A stretch of DNA of 64,000 nucleotides from Priapulus caudatus (lineage: Eukaryota; Priapulida; Priapulimorpha; Priapulimorphida; Priapulidae), in the NCBI RefSeq assembly GCF_000485595.1, contig NW_014577275.1, forward strand, positions 135,891 to 199,890. Reading direction: 5' to 3'. The notes under the pieces are model-generated. The model saw nothing but the letters and a program-made list of their open reading frames with translations, was not told where the DNA came from and made no database searches. Both the position numbers and the translations under genes were made by a program. Every line of letters starts with the position of its first letter. The first letter of the stretch is position 1. Below, piece by piece: positions 44,042 through 56,129 of this stretch.

Positions 44042-45070
44042 TTTATAAACAAAATATTACGGTGTGCATTTCTTTCGGCAGCACTGGGCATGCGCGAACC
44101 CAAATCTGATCGTCTGCAGCATAAATTCCCTAAATTGAATTTTTGAATGCTACAATCGCGGTCCGCGCATCCACGCAGTAACTGCTGAAAGGAGTCGCAT
44201 TTTGTGGAAATTATAGGACCGTAGCGGGGCAGGGAGGGGGTAAGGGGCAACTAAGGCCCTATATTATGTTCAACCTGTAGGTATAGGCGATAACAATTTA
44301 ATATGAGCAACATCTAAAAAAATTAAAGTCTCAATTTAGAAATTATAAGTCGCCCATGTAAACTATACATTTGCAGCTGCAATTGAATTTGCAATTACAC
44401 AAAGCGATAACATTACCGATAACGATAACAATAACACAACGATAACGATAACAATAACATAATGATAAGAGGCGAAACCACCCCATTGAGAATAGTCGAG
44501 AATACTACTACGTAAATGTACCTTGGACTCCTATATGCTGGAGAACTGTATTGCAGAAACCGCTATTAGGCATAATTAGTAATTTTTTAAACAATTATTT
44601 GCCGTATGACATCATTAAAGCTATTTAGGCACGTGCTTCAGCTGTGTGACTTTCGCGGTGTGTTGAACGGCGCCTGTATCAAGTATAGGTGTTCAAGTAT
44701 AGGTGATAGGAGCCTAAAGGTGCATTTTACGCATAGAAACTAGGGCCGTTTCAATACCAACTGCATGGCGGTAAAGAAACCCAAGCTGGATTTACAATAA
44801 AAGTCTGAATGTCTATGTACTTAGCTGCTATAGCCTACAATTTCACGAGAATGGCGATCAATTTTTTCCTCGGCAACACACACTATTACCGCACGCACGC
44901 CACTGTGCACAAGCGCATAGAGTTTTCTTATATTTTTTTATTTCTTTCTTTCTTTCTTTGGGTGCCACTAGGGACAGCGCGTCTCCCAAGCCCGAAATAG
45001 TAGGTTTCATTTGAGAGATAGTGATCCGCTAGATGGCGCATTATTAATTAACAATTAATAAAATCAGTTA
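44042..45070. other. Non-coding, nothing recognised
   Basis: A small AACGAT/AACAAT microsatellite lies at about 44403-44465. No exon is supported. Confidence 0.45.
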
Positions 45071-45175
45071 ACCCTGACCCTAACCCTAACCCTAACCCAA
45101 ATCCTAACTCTAACCCTAATCCTAACCCTAACCCTAACCCTAACCCTAATCCTAACCCTAACCCTATCCCTAATT
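45071..45175. repeat. Interstitial telomere-like array (CCCTAA)n
   Basis: About 17 CCCTAA-type units with variants (CCCAAAT, CCTAAT, CCTATC). The same variant order occurs at 51687-51770, marking the left border of the duplicated block. Confidence 0.85.
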
Positions 45176-46645
45176 CAAAAAAATAATAAAAGGCCGCTCT
45201 GGAGAGAATCGGTACGCAATGGAGAGACGCACTGTCCTAAAAGTCGCAGCCTCTTCTTTTCTTTCCACCCTATACCAACCTAAAAACAAAATAGAGCTGA
45301 TTAAGTAAATTTTAAAGCATATTATTAAAGTTAGTATTGCAATTTAGTGCCTGTGTATTTCTGTCATCAGGTGTTTAATTTTTGTTATTAAACAATAGCG
45401 AATTAAAAAGCTTTATATAAATTTATCAGGATTAATTTATGGATTATTTGCGAAACACCGCGCAACTGTGGCTGCCTCTTAAATGAAGTTTGGCGTTACA
45501 TCGTTGATTTCACACTTAATAGATCGGGATAACGAATCACAAGACGATATATTACAGCCGAACACCTGATGTTAAACCAAATGACAATTTTTGATAAATT
45601 GCCATGAACTCAAGGCTAACAATAAACAGATAAATATTGCAATCGTTCTTTCTCGTAAGTAAATAAATAGAAATGCATAAGTGTGGTATGATCAATCGAA
45701 TGGCTATAAAAAGACCCGTTACTAGCAAGTTTATACCTAATGATGAACAGTGTCGACATAAGTAAAGTGTTCAGCTACTAGTGCAGACCATGGCGCGTAA
45801 TAGATCGGCTTGGCCGATGTTCTGTTTTTTTGCTAAATTATTCAAGATCACGGGTGATTGTATACAACGGCTTAAGTTAACGAAAGCCATAAAGTGTAAA
45901 CTCGCCATTTTAAGCCGTCGTAAGTTCATGCAGTACCCATCGAACTCGTATAATTTTTTTATGCATATTTTATTTATTATGCAAACATATAATCGCAGTG
46001 TTAGTGCAATTTTTTTAAAAAATTTATCAGCTTGTACGGCCCTGCATGATCAATGTTCACGTAGAATTGTTAGTAAACCCACTATTTTCACTTGTAATGC
46101 TGTCGGAGGATACCATCTGGTGTGGGTGCGGTGGAAATGTTTTAAAAATTAAAAGTCCACACAAGGGGATATCCAAATATATATTTGTTGAATAGTCACA
46201 TTTCCAATGCTACAATTACGAAACATTGTACTGCAGAAGAAGCAAGGAAAAAAACTCAAGTGTTATGTTCGCAAGGACAATCTTATATTCATCATAGCTT
46301 AGAAACCAACGGCGCCTAATAGCCATTAGTAGCTTGTACCTGTTGTATATGTGGACGTCAAACGCTGGTTTTAAATAGTGGTACTAATATTCTTGCGTTT
46401 TACTCAAAGGGTTGTCTGTCCTTCAGTCAGGGTCCGCTCTTACCGTGTAAGCGAGGCATCCGCCAGCGGCCCATCCAGTTTACGAGGTAAATAACTTTTA
46501 AACCAATTGCGCGACCAAAGCTAGTGATGCACGTAGGTAATTGCCTGGAACAGCGGGCAATACGCACCGAAATTTAGCGAGTAGAACGACGACAAGCAAA
46601 GCCACTATACGCCTCAGTGCGCTTACTATATATCGGCTAGGAGAC

Positions 46646-47401
46646 ATGACTATCCCGATCATTTATACTTCAAGGATTCAAGCCATGCGCGGCTGCAGAA
46701 GTAATTACGACTCAATGTGAAAAACGAAGCTGCGCTATTAGATCTAATAACAGAACTGGATTTTGCAATCGTTCAGAGAGAAAGGCCATAAGAAAGGTAT
46801 GGTGGACGCTCCGCCTGTGGGACGACCACACGAACCAGCCAAACGTGGAGTTGTGAAGTATTCAAATCCGGTAAAAATTCCACGCGACTTGTTTGAAGAT
46901 GAGCTGGTGTTCCCGTCTGCGAAAAGTGGGACAAATATATGAATTGGCCGGTTGATCGATGGATTTCAGTGGCTCCTAACCGTGGCTACACGCGTGTTTT
47001 GTATGCTACAAGCAAGAGAAGATACTCGACGCGCAAGCAGGGCAATTGAACAATTATGAATACGTAAGGGGTCGGTACCTGGTGTGTGCCCGAGTATTGA
47101 TAACTGCCGTTTGTTTGTTGGAGTATAGCACTAAAAACAAAGAATGAAAGACGAAATCCTTTCAGTAGATGAAAAAGTGATCGGACGGAGCTGTCGACGT
47201 TAGACCGTCTAATCGCGTCAGCTCACAGACAGAGTCAAAGACATCGGCGTTTCGCTTTGTTGACCATACGATAAGTCACCGTGCAGGGCCGCCATGGCTA
47301 GAAGTAAAGCGATACCTCGAAAAATACAGTCTGGGGTCACCATATATCGGTATATGGGCAGAGCCAGAAAGAGAAGTCGACGCAGATGTTTATGGGTCAG
47401 C
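46646..47401 (+). pseudogene. Indel-ridden copy of the A1CF/RBM-like RRM exon
   Basis: Corresponds to 53165-53878 throughout, from the first ATG to the donor region (here GGGTCAGCGTAAG instead of GGGTCAGGTAAG). Many single-base changes break the frame repeatedly. Either a sequencing-error copy of the same locus or a pseudogene. Confidence 0.85.
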
Positions 47402-49521
47402 GTAAGCAGGAGATAAATAGGTAAAAATACAATCGATGCTAGGTGCAATGTGTCAGATTATCTAGCTATGTATCGCATCATCCGAAATCATACTCCGGGC
47501 AAAGTAGTTTTGACTAATTACAAAGAAACCTCTTTTCTGTGGATGCAAGGTGAAGCTTGACGAGCTTCGAGAGCTTCGAGAGTGTGCTTTCGAGAGACGT
47601 AGAATGGGCATAGCCAATATTATATACTATTAAGTATTATACATTACTATTAGTATTATACTATTACTATTAGTTGACTATGACTAATAATTAGTAAACA
47701 TATATACTATATGCAGTGCTCAAAATCGACGGCACAAATTGGAAACTGGAAGAAGTGATTGCTATTAATAGATTATAGTTAGTTATTATTGCATTATTAT
47801 TATTATTATTTATTATATTAAATCTTATTGCATGTAATCCAATACAAATCCATGGTTACCGGGCGGTCGTATACATGGTGAAACTGTCCCGTCCCGTGTC
47901 CGATGGGGGTCTGACAGATCGCAATGACCCATAGGGTTGAGCGGCTTGAGATAAACAGCAGTGGCTATAGATTGCTCGGCACGTCCGGGCACCGGTCTTT
48001 TCGTTTATGCCGGCAGTTTTCATAATAGCACATGTGTACAAACATGTATGTTGGCTTTATTTAAGCATATATATATATGTCCATGTGAGTTTTCAATAAG
48101 CCGGTCCTAGCCGATCTCCATAAGAGCGCCGGCGTTACGTATGTAGGTCGCTGTTCGAATCCGCATCGGTTTTATAATTATTTCCTGTTTCTGGTATTTT
48201 CTAATCTTTATCCATTTAAGCAATTCTTTCCCAATTAACTCAAATACTTTAACATGATTTTCTAAGCCAACAATTAACATTAAATTTCATTGTTTTATTT
48301 AAAGACAGTAAGCGCTCTAGGATTTTACTGCATACAACTGTACTTACCGTATAAGCAGAATCGTCTATACCCACATGAGTTCACAAAGAATACTTAATTA
48401 ATATTTACCACATCAATACCGCACGGAAATTGAGACGCGCCATTACACCGCGATCGTCGCTGCCACCCACTGAACAAAGTTGCGTAATTGCATGTTTTAT
48501 TTCCGTACGCAGTAAATGACCGACGGCGTAATCACAACAAAGTCAATGAACTTTATACGCATAAATGCTATTTAACCGAACGATATTTCACTTTAAGGGC
48601 AAATTTATCCATATAAAACTGAAATACATACCTGTCGTTTATAAGAATATTACAATCCGTTTGCTTTTAAATGAAATAATATAAAGAAATCCCCGTCGTA
48701 GCCCTTTGCTGGAAAGTGGTTTTGCGCAACTTCTCAGATCGTGCGCTTTGAGGTGGCGCCACCGTCGTTGTAATCAAAGCTGTAGCGTTAGTTTGTAATA
48801 TAACATTAAACAAAAAAAATTCTAAATGGTGATTGAACCATGAAAAACTTTATGTAGCACGAATTATAGACCCCAATGAGCTGAAAATAACCTAAGAACT
48901 AGAGGGCTACTGTTCCTTTAATTAAATTTTATTAGTGTTAATTAAATTTAAATAGGTAGTTTAGGGTTATTCAGAAAGATCTAAAAACGTCAAGAGAGTC
49001 AAACCATGGTCAAAGAGAGGTGACACTGCCAGCATTTTAGGAAATCGAAGCCCGTGCCCGGCTGCCGGCAATATAGCCATAAAGCGTAAAATAATTTGCA
49101 TGAAGTAACGCAGTACAAAAACACAACCGTACAACAAAAAGAAAAAGTATAATACAAAAAACTACAGATACTTTTCTGTACAAATAAGTGATTAAACAAT
49201 TAAGGTACACTATTAAAATTAAATTCAACACCGCCATCAGAATACAAAGTCAATACGTACTATCATTGACAGACGCAAGCCCGGCTGCACGTAGTATGAA
49301 ACCCACACTCACGCACGCGCAAAACACGACACACACCAAGCGGATACCGACGGCACGCACAGCACACACGCACACAATCATATTATTATCAAATCAGACA
49401 GAAACATGACAATAAAAATTAGTTATTCTTTTATAGATCTGCATATATATTGTTAAAATTGTTAGTTGTTAAACATATATTTAAACGTGTGCCTAAGTGA
49501 AGGGCTTTTTTGCATCTATGG

Positions 49522-49531
49522 NNNNNNNNNN
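49522..49531. other. Assembly gap (10 N)
   Basis: The gap falls where copy A ends (GCATCTATGG) and where AATGCTAAATGGTTACATAAC begins; the latter is matched at 62948 after the tandem repeat. Confidence 0.95.
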
Positions 49532-49549
49532 AATGCTAAATGGTTACAT

Positions 49550-51680
49550 AACACTGTGGTCCATATCAACACAAATCTATGTGCCACTTCCCTCTTCTGG
49601 TATGGTGTTCTGATTTTCAGTCAGTACATGAACAAGCATCGATGCACTCTAGTCCAGCAAGGAGACAAGGACATTTCCTCGCACTCAAGCAGTCTTTGTC
49701 TGTGCAGTAGAAATGTGTCAGGTCTCGAACTTCAACTGGAGCTGATGGCTGAGTGAACATCGTCTGTGTTATGCCTCCATCATCACAAGCGGACCAACCA
49801 TGGCCAACCGTTTTGATCAACTCTTGTCTTGGTTGGGGATGGTGACTCCTGCACCAAATCCGTAAGATGCCTTCCAACAACATGTCCTGCGCGCAAAGTA
49901 CCACTGTTGGAGGAAGCATGGATGCATACTTGTCTGTCATTGTAGCCATGATGTACCGCAACTCATCAAGTGTGTCCATTTGCTTCTTCCCGTAGAGGAG
50001 TAGTGTGTAGCTACGGGCTACCGTGATGCTCTCCTTTATGTCGTCTTCATGGAATGACGAGGTTTGTCAGACTATCCGCATGTTTCACCAGTTTCGAGTA
50101 CGCCGTTTTCTTTCCTATCCTGTTCATTGAACATGTGGTGCCCCTACATCCTGTGAGGGCATGAGCAGCAGGGAGACACTCGCATATTGTTGGGCCAAGT
50201 TCACTCGCAATTGTATGAACAGGAATGCATCTTTCCTCTCCTGAATGACCAGCATACATGTACACATAGTCAGCCAGTTGTCCTCTGCTGACATAGTAAA
50301 CCAGCAAGACCAAGACATCTGTGTCGTCACAGCGGATTATGATTCTATCATGGTCCTTTGATAGTGCACAGGCATGCAGGATCATACGTGTATTGGCCTC
50401 CTCCTGGTCACTGTACAGTGATTCAACAGATGACGCTCCAGATGGAGCAACCACCTTCACAAGAGTTCCTTCACTAAATCCTCCTGCCAAGATAATGGAT
50501 TTGTCGTTGGGAACATATTGTTCTGCATTCTCCAAGATATACTGTGAGATGTAATTCGCAAGGCTTGCCTTGTTTCCGACTCCCTTGAGAAACCTTCTGT
50601 AGTTAGGTACTTGTCTGCTCCCCTGGATCTTATAAGTAGGTAACAAACTGGAAGAACCCCACCGCTCGCGTTCTGTGGTCTTGATGGATGACACGTTATC
50701 ATACCGATCGAAGTCCACCATCTCTGAATATCTTGCCAATGCTCGCCAGGAAAACCATTATCAGATGCATTCCTCCCAGCCTCATCGTTACTTTGCCCAC
50801 CAGTGGTTTCGGTCTGCTCCACAGAATCTGCTGTGCCTTGCTGTAGATGGCAAAGTCTGCTGTAATGAGTATGTGATGCTGCCCCAACTCCTCAGATATG
50901 TGCACTAGCCTCAACGAAGTGGTAAAAATGGTTGACAAGTCAGATGGTGAGGCATTGATGAAGGGTAGATATCGTATCGTAGTAACGGGGACAGTCTTGG
51001 TACTGACGAGGGCGTTGAATCCACTCCACGCCGGAATGCTAGATTCACCATCTCCACAGGTCCTTGCCACTTGCCATATGAAATCTTTCATTATGACCTT
51101 ATCCGACGTTTCATCCTCCACTTGATAGGTTACAGTGGGCTATGGCTTCTTTGCAGACCTGCGGTAGCCTTGGAGTTGTTGTTCCTTATACTGCTCAGTG
51201 TCCAAGGATTTCTGCTTTGTGCAAGGAATCAAGGACATATCATGACTGAGTGGAGATCGTTGGTACAACACAACAGCCATGGCATGTGTAGTGCGTTTCC
51301 CATCAACTGTCTCCTCATTATGATCAAAGTTGTCGATGGCAGCATCAACGACTGATTCAAGGTTTCTAGGATCAAACTGTGAAATCCCACGAGGAACCTG
51401 CACTTTAGATGGTACTGAAAGTTGATAAAGAGCTACTGATGTTAAGAACTTTCTCACGTCATTATAGTTTATGGAATATCCCACTGTACTGAGAACGTCT
51501 ATAAGCTCCTTACTCCCATATTCATGGTGCATCTGAACACCAAGGCTAAATGTAATGGGTGTTTGCATCTTACAGGACTGAGAAATGATACTGTGACAGA
51601 TACCAAGCACTCTCATGTCAGCATCACTTGAGTCACAGTGTCTAACATTGTCAAAAGATTCCTTCGAGGTGCACCATGCT
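49550..51680 (-). pseudogene. Degenerate member of a multiplied invertebrate protein family (unknown function)
   Basis: Read right to left. An N-terminal part (51680 to about 51140) has PITFSLGVQMHHEYGSKELI and DVRKFLTSVAL. After an in-frame TAG (about 51140) comes ETSDKVIMKDFIW, WSGFNAL, LGQHHILITADFAIYSKA and MRLGGMHLIMVFLASIGK, ending at 50699. The next recognisable part, in another frame, begins at 50739 with VDFDRYDNVSSIKTTERERW and contains EEANTRMILH, DDTDVLVLLVYYVSRG and HALTGCRGTT. A further frame (49979-49617) holds the Cys-rich end (CTDKDCLSARKCPCLLAGLE). From memory the family has a few hundred more residues between the second and third parts, so an internal deletion is likely. 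The acidic motifs recall PIN/FEN1-like nucleases; that is inference. Confidence 0.75.
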
Positions 51681-51686
51681 ATACCT

Positions 51687-51770
51687 AACCCAAATCCTAA
51701 CTCTAACCCTAATCCTAACCCTAACCCTAACCCTAACCCTAATCCTAACCCTAACCCTATCCCTAATTTA
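51687..51770. repeat. Interstitial telomere-like array (CCCTAA)n
   Basis: Interrupts or abuts the 5' end of the minus-strand pseudogene; the LGLGLG stretch in its frame is translated telomere repeat. Confidence 0.85.
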
Positions 51771-53164
51771 AAAAAATAATAATAAGGCCCTCTAGGGAGA
51801 GAATTCGGTACCATGGGAGACGCGCTGTCCCTAGTCGCAGCCTCTTTCTTTCTTTCCACCCTAACGCTAACGCTAAAACAAATAGCTGATTAAAGTAAAT
51901 TTTAAAGCATATATTAAAGTTAGTTATTGCATTAGTGCCTGTGTATTTCTGTCATCAGGTGTTAATTTTTGTTATTAAACAATAGCGAATTATAAAAGCT
52001 TTATATAATTTATAGGATTATTTATGGGATTTTGCGAACACCGCGCAACTGTGCTGCCTCTTATGAAGTTTTGCGTTACACGTTATTTCACACTTATAGA
52101 TCGGGATACGATCACAAGAGCGATTATATTTACACCAACAACTACTGTTTAAACCAATGACAATTGTTTGATAAATGTGCATAACTCAAGCTAACAATAA
52201 AACAGAAAATATTGCAATCGTTCTTCTCGTAAGTAAATAAATAAGAAATGCCATAAGTGTGGTATGATCATCGAATGGCTATAAAAAGAGCCCTTTACTG
52301 CAAGTTATACTAATGTGAAAGTGTTCACTATAGGAAAGTGTTCACTACTAGTGCAGACCTGTGCGCGTAATCAGATCGGCTTGGCCGATGTCTGTTTTTT
52401 TGCTAATTATTCAATCACGGTATTTATACAACGGGCTTAAGTTAACGAACCTAGTGTAAACTCTCCATTTTAAGCCTGTCGTAGTTCATGCAGTTACCAT
52501 CAACTCGTATAATTTTTATGCATATTTTATTTATTATCACTATAATCGCAGTGTATGCACTTTTTTTTAAAATTTATCAGCTTGTACGGCCCTGCATGAT
52601 CAATGTTCACGTAGACATTGTTAGTACAACCCACTATTTTCACTTGTGTATGCTGTCGGAGGATCATTGGTGTGGGTCGGTGTAAATGTTGTAAAATAAA
52701 GTCCACACAATGGTGATATCCAAATATATATTTGTTGCTAGTCACATTTCCAATGCTACAATTTACAAACATTGTATGCAGAAGAAGCAAGGAAAAAATC
52801 TCAAGTGTTATGTTCAAGGACAATCTTATATTATCATAGCTAGAAACCATGCGCCTAATTAGCCATTAGTAGTTGTACGCTGTTGTATATGTGGACGTCA
52901 CTACGTGGTTTTATAGTGGTACTAATATTCTTGCGTTTACTCAAAGGGGTTGTCTCGTCCTCGTCAGGGTCCGTCTCTTACCGTGTAACAGGATCGCCAC
53001 GCCCATCCAGTTTACGGTAAATACTTTTAACCAATTGCGCACCAAAGCTAGTGATCACGTGAGGTAATTGCCTGGTAACGCGGCAATGACGCACCGATTT
53101 AGCAAACACGAGCAAGCAAAGTCCACTATACGCCTGCAGTGCGTTATATATATCGGCTAGGAGA
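51771..53164. other. Upstream part of block A'; no gene
   Basis: Matches 45180-46645 in copy A. Contains no convincing exon. A TATATATA motif at about 53145 lies only about 20 bases before the first ATG of the RRM exon. Confidence 0.5.
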
Positions 53165-53878
53165 ATGACTATCGATCATTTATACTTACAAGATCAAGCC
53201 ATGGCGGCTGCAGAAGGTATTACTACTAATGTGAAAAACGAAGCTGCGCTATTAGATCTTATGAACAGAACTGGATTTGCAATCGTTCAGGAGAATGGCC
53301 AAAGAAAGTATGGTGGACCTCCGCCTGTTTGGGACGGACCACCACCGCCACGTGGATGTGAAGTATTCATCGGTAAAATTCCACGCGACTTGTTTGAAGA
53401 TGAGTTGGTTCCCGTCCTGGAAAAGGTGGGACAAATATATGAATTGCGGTTGATGATGGATTTCAGTGGGTCCAACCGTGGCTACGCGTTTTGTATGCTT
53501 ACAAGCAAGGAAGATGCCTCGACCGCAGTCAAGCAATTGAACAATTATGAAATACGTAAGGGTCGGTACCTTGGTGTGTGCCCGAGTATTGATAACTGCC
53601 GGTTGTTTGTTGGAGGTATACCTAAAAACAAAATGAAAGACGAAATCCTTTCAGAGATGAAAAAAGTGACGGACGGAGTTGTCGACGTTATAGTCTATCC
53701 GTCAGCTACAGACAAGTCAAAGAATCGGGGTTTCGCTTTTGTTGAATACGATAGTCACCGTGCAGCCGCCATGGCTAGAAGAAAGCTGATACCCGGAAAA
53801 ATACAGCTCTGGGGTCACCATATCATGGTAGATTGGGCAGAGCCAGAAAGAGAAGTCGACGCAGATGTTATGGGTCAG
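53165..53878 (+). CDS. A1CF/RBM46/RBM47-like RNA-binding protein, exon with RRM1 and RRM2
   Basis: The frame encodes an N-terminal segment with [23 protein letters not shown]1 (residues about 65-140; RNP2 VFIGKI, RNP1 RGYAFCML) and RRM2 (about 145-226; RNP2 LFVGGI, RNP1 RGFAFVEY), then [15 protein letters not shown]. This arrangement matches A1CF, RBM46 and RBM47, nuclear RNA-binding proteins of the hnRNP R/Q class. The exon ends at a strong donor, CAG|GTAAGC, in phase 0; reading on gives only SRR before a stop. The third RRM expected in the family is not found downstream in the window. The first ATG is at 53165; the ATG at 53201 (GCCATGG) has better context and could be the true start. An acceptor before it is not obvious. 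Confidence 0.88.
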
Positions 53879-54237
53879 GTAAGCAGGAGATAAATAGTAA
53901 AATACTAATGATGCTAGGTGCAATGTTTCAGATGTATCTATCTATGTATCCAGTCATCGAAATCATACTCGGGCAAAGTAGTTTTGACTAATTAAAAAAC
54001 CTTTCTGTGGATGCAAGGTGAAGGTTCGAGAGCTTCGAGAGCTTCGAGAGTGTGCTTCGAGAGACGTAGAATGGGCATAGCCATATTATATTACTATTAG
54101 TATTATACTATTACTATTAGTATTATACTATTACTATTAGTGACTATTACTAAGTATTAGTAACATATGATATATATGACATGTGCTCAAAATCGACGGG
54201 CACAATTGGAACTGAAAGAAGTGATTGCTATTAATAG
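53879..54237 (+). other. Start of the intron after the RRM exon
   Basis: AT-rich, with ACTATTAGTATT repeats at about 54085-54140. No exon. Confidence 0.5.
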
Positions 54238-54242
54238 TATTA

Positions 54243-54283
<41 letters not shown>
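54238..54283. repeat. ATT microsatellite
   Basis: About 13 ATT units. On the minus strand it follows an AATAAAG motif, as in the tail of some LINEs. Confidence 0.8.
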
Positions 54284-54284
<1 letters not shown>

Positions 54285-54539
54285 ATCTTTATTGCATGTA
54301 ATTCCAATACAAATCCATGTTACCTCGGTATACATGTGAACTGGTTCCCGTTTCCCGTTGTCCATGGGGGATCTGACAGATGCAATACTCCAATAGGGTT
54401 GAGCGGTTGAGATAAACGCAGTGGCTATATATGCTCGGCAGCCGGGCACGGTCTTCGGTTTATGCCCGGCAGTTTTCCATAATACACATGTGTACACATG
54501 TATTTGCTTATTTAGCATATATATATATGTCATGTGGAG

Positions 54540-54690
54540 TTTTCAATAATGCCGGTATAGCCGATCTCCTAGAGCGCCGGCGTTACGTATGTAAGGTCGC
54601 TTGTTCGAATCCCATCGGTTTTTTAATTATTTTCCTGTTTTCTGTATTTTTCTATCTTTATCCATTTAACAATTTTTTCCCAATTAACTC
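54540..54690 (+). repeat. tRNA-derived SINE
   Basis: GCCGGTATAGCCGATCTCC gives an A-box-like part and TTGTTCGAATCCC a B box (54602-54613), followed by the tail ATTATTTTCCTGTTTTCTG. Related copies at about 42825-42965 and 48090-48240. Confidence 0.65.
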
Positions 54691-54748
54691 AAATATTTAC
54701 ATGATTTTTCTACAACAATTAAATTAAATTTTTCATTGTTTTATTTAA

Positions 54749-55336
54749 AGGGACAGTAGCCTCTAGGATTTTACTGCATACAACTGTACTTACTGTATAA
54801 CAAATCGTCTATACCCACATGTATTTGTCACCAGATACTTAATTAATTATTTACACATCAACGCTACGAAATTTGAACGGCGCCATGACACCCGCGATCG
54901 TGCTGCCACCCTGAAAAAGTTGCGTATTTGCATTTTTATTTTGCAGGTAAATGACCGAGGGCTAATCACAAAAGTGCAATTATATTTATACCTAAATGCT
55001 ATTTAACCGAACGATATTCATTTTAGGGCAAATTTATCCATATTAAAACTGAAACTATATGTCGTTTATAAGATATTACAATCCTTTTGCTTTTAAATGA
55101 ATAAATAAGAAATACCCTCGGTCTGTAGCCCTTTGCTGGAAAGTGGTTTTGCGCAACTTCTCAGATCGTGCGCTTTGAGTGGCGCCACCGTCGTTGTAAT
55201 CAAACTGTAGTCGTTAGTTTTAAAACATTAAAAAAAAATATTTCTAATGGTGATTGAACCATGAAACTTTTTATGTAGCACAATTATAACCTAAATTAGC
55301 TGAAAATAACCCTAGAACCTAGAGGCTACTGTTCCT
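54749..55336. mobile_element. TTAA-flanked TIR element (588 bp)
   Basis: AGGGACAGTAGCCTCTAGG at the left and CTAGAGGCTACTGTTCCT at the right; TTAA on both sides (54745-54748 and 55337-55340). The best-preserved copy of the family also seen at 17972-18573. Confidence 0.85.
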
Positions 55337-55854
55337 TTAATTAAATTTATTAGTGTTAATTAAATTTAAATAGGGTTAGGTTTAGGGTTATTCAGAAAGA
55401 TCTAAACGTCAAGAGAGGTCAAACCAGGTCAAAGAGAGGTGAAACTGCCAGGCATTTAGGAAATCGAAGACCGTGCCCGGCTGCCGGGCATATAGCCACA
55501 GCGTAAAATAATTTCATGAGTAACGCAGTACAAAACAGCACCGTACAACAAAAAGAAAAAGTATAATACAAAAACTACAGTACTTTCTGTACAAATGAAG
55601 TGATTATCATTAAGGTACACTATAAAATTAATTCAACACTCGCTCATACAAGTCATACGTACTTCATTACACGCACGCGCTCACTCGTATGAACCCACAC
55701 TTCACGCACGCACGCACACACACACACACACACCGACGCACGCACGCACACACGCACACATACATATTATTATTCAATCAGAATACATGACAATAAATTA
55801 GTTATTCTTTTATAGATCTGCTATATATATTGTTAAAATTGTAGTTGTTAACAG

Positions 55855-56070
55855 TTATTTAAACGTGCTAAGTGAAGGGCTTTTTTTGCATCTAGTGGGA
55901 GTGTATTGATTCCATTGGTTAATTGCCTCCTTAGTAAGTGAGTTGTGACCATACATATTATTTCTTATTTGTTTTAATTTCAGTTTCCTTGAATTTAGTG
56001 TAATATTTGTCAGGTATGGTAGGTGATTATTTCTGAGTGGTGTGGATACATGACCATAAGTTACTTGCAT
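55855..56070 (-). pseudogene. C-terminal fragment of a LINE-type ORF
   Basis: A 71-residue frame with LRNNHLPYLTNITLNSRKLK and EAINQWNQYTPTRCKKSPSL resembles the far C-terminal end of LINE reverse-transcriptase proteins, where a short W-N-x-x-P-like motif precedes a terminal LxxFK. The catalytic domain is absent. The 3' part would continue leftwards into 55.4-55.85 kb. Confidence 0.5.
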
Positions 56071-56129
56071 ATTTTGAGTTGAAATATGTTTAAATTATGC
56101 TACATAAAAATTTATTCAATATTCATCAG

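Larger units (their letters stand above)
45071..49521. repeat. Indel-rich copy (A) of the block at 51680-55900
   Basis: The whole segment parallels 51680-55900 in order: telomere-like array, RRM exon, ATT microsatellite, SINE, TTAA element and the AACGTG...GGGCTTTTTTTGCATCTA end. Single-base insertions and deletions occur every few tens of bases, in coding and non-coding parts alike. Confidence 0.85.
54418..55510. mobile_element. Inverted-repeat unit enclosing a SINE and a TTAA element
   Basis: GGCAGCCGGGCACGGTCTTCG near 54439 is the inverse of CGAAGACCGTGCCCGGCTGC near 55466; complementarity extends about 45 bp. Between them lie a tRNA-like SINE (about 54540-54690), a TTAA element (54749-55336) and a short TTAGGG-like run (55370-55390). 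It is either one TIR element with insertions or two inverted copies of one repeat. Confidence 0.55.

Noticed and set aside
45781-46152. 123-codon frame upstream of the RRM pseudogene
   Set aside because: The cleaner copy at about 52350-52700 does not keep the frame, so it is not a gene.
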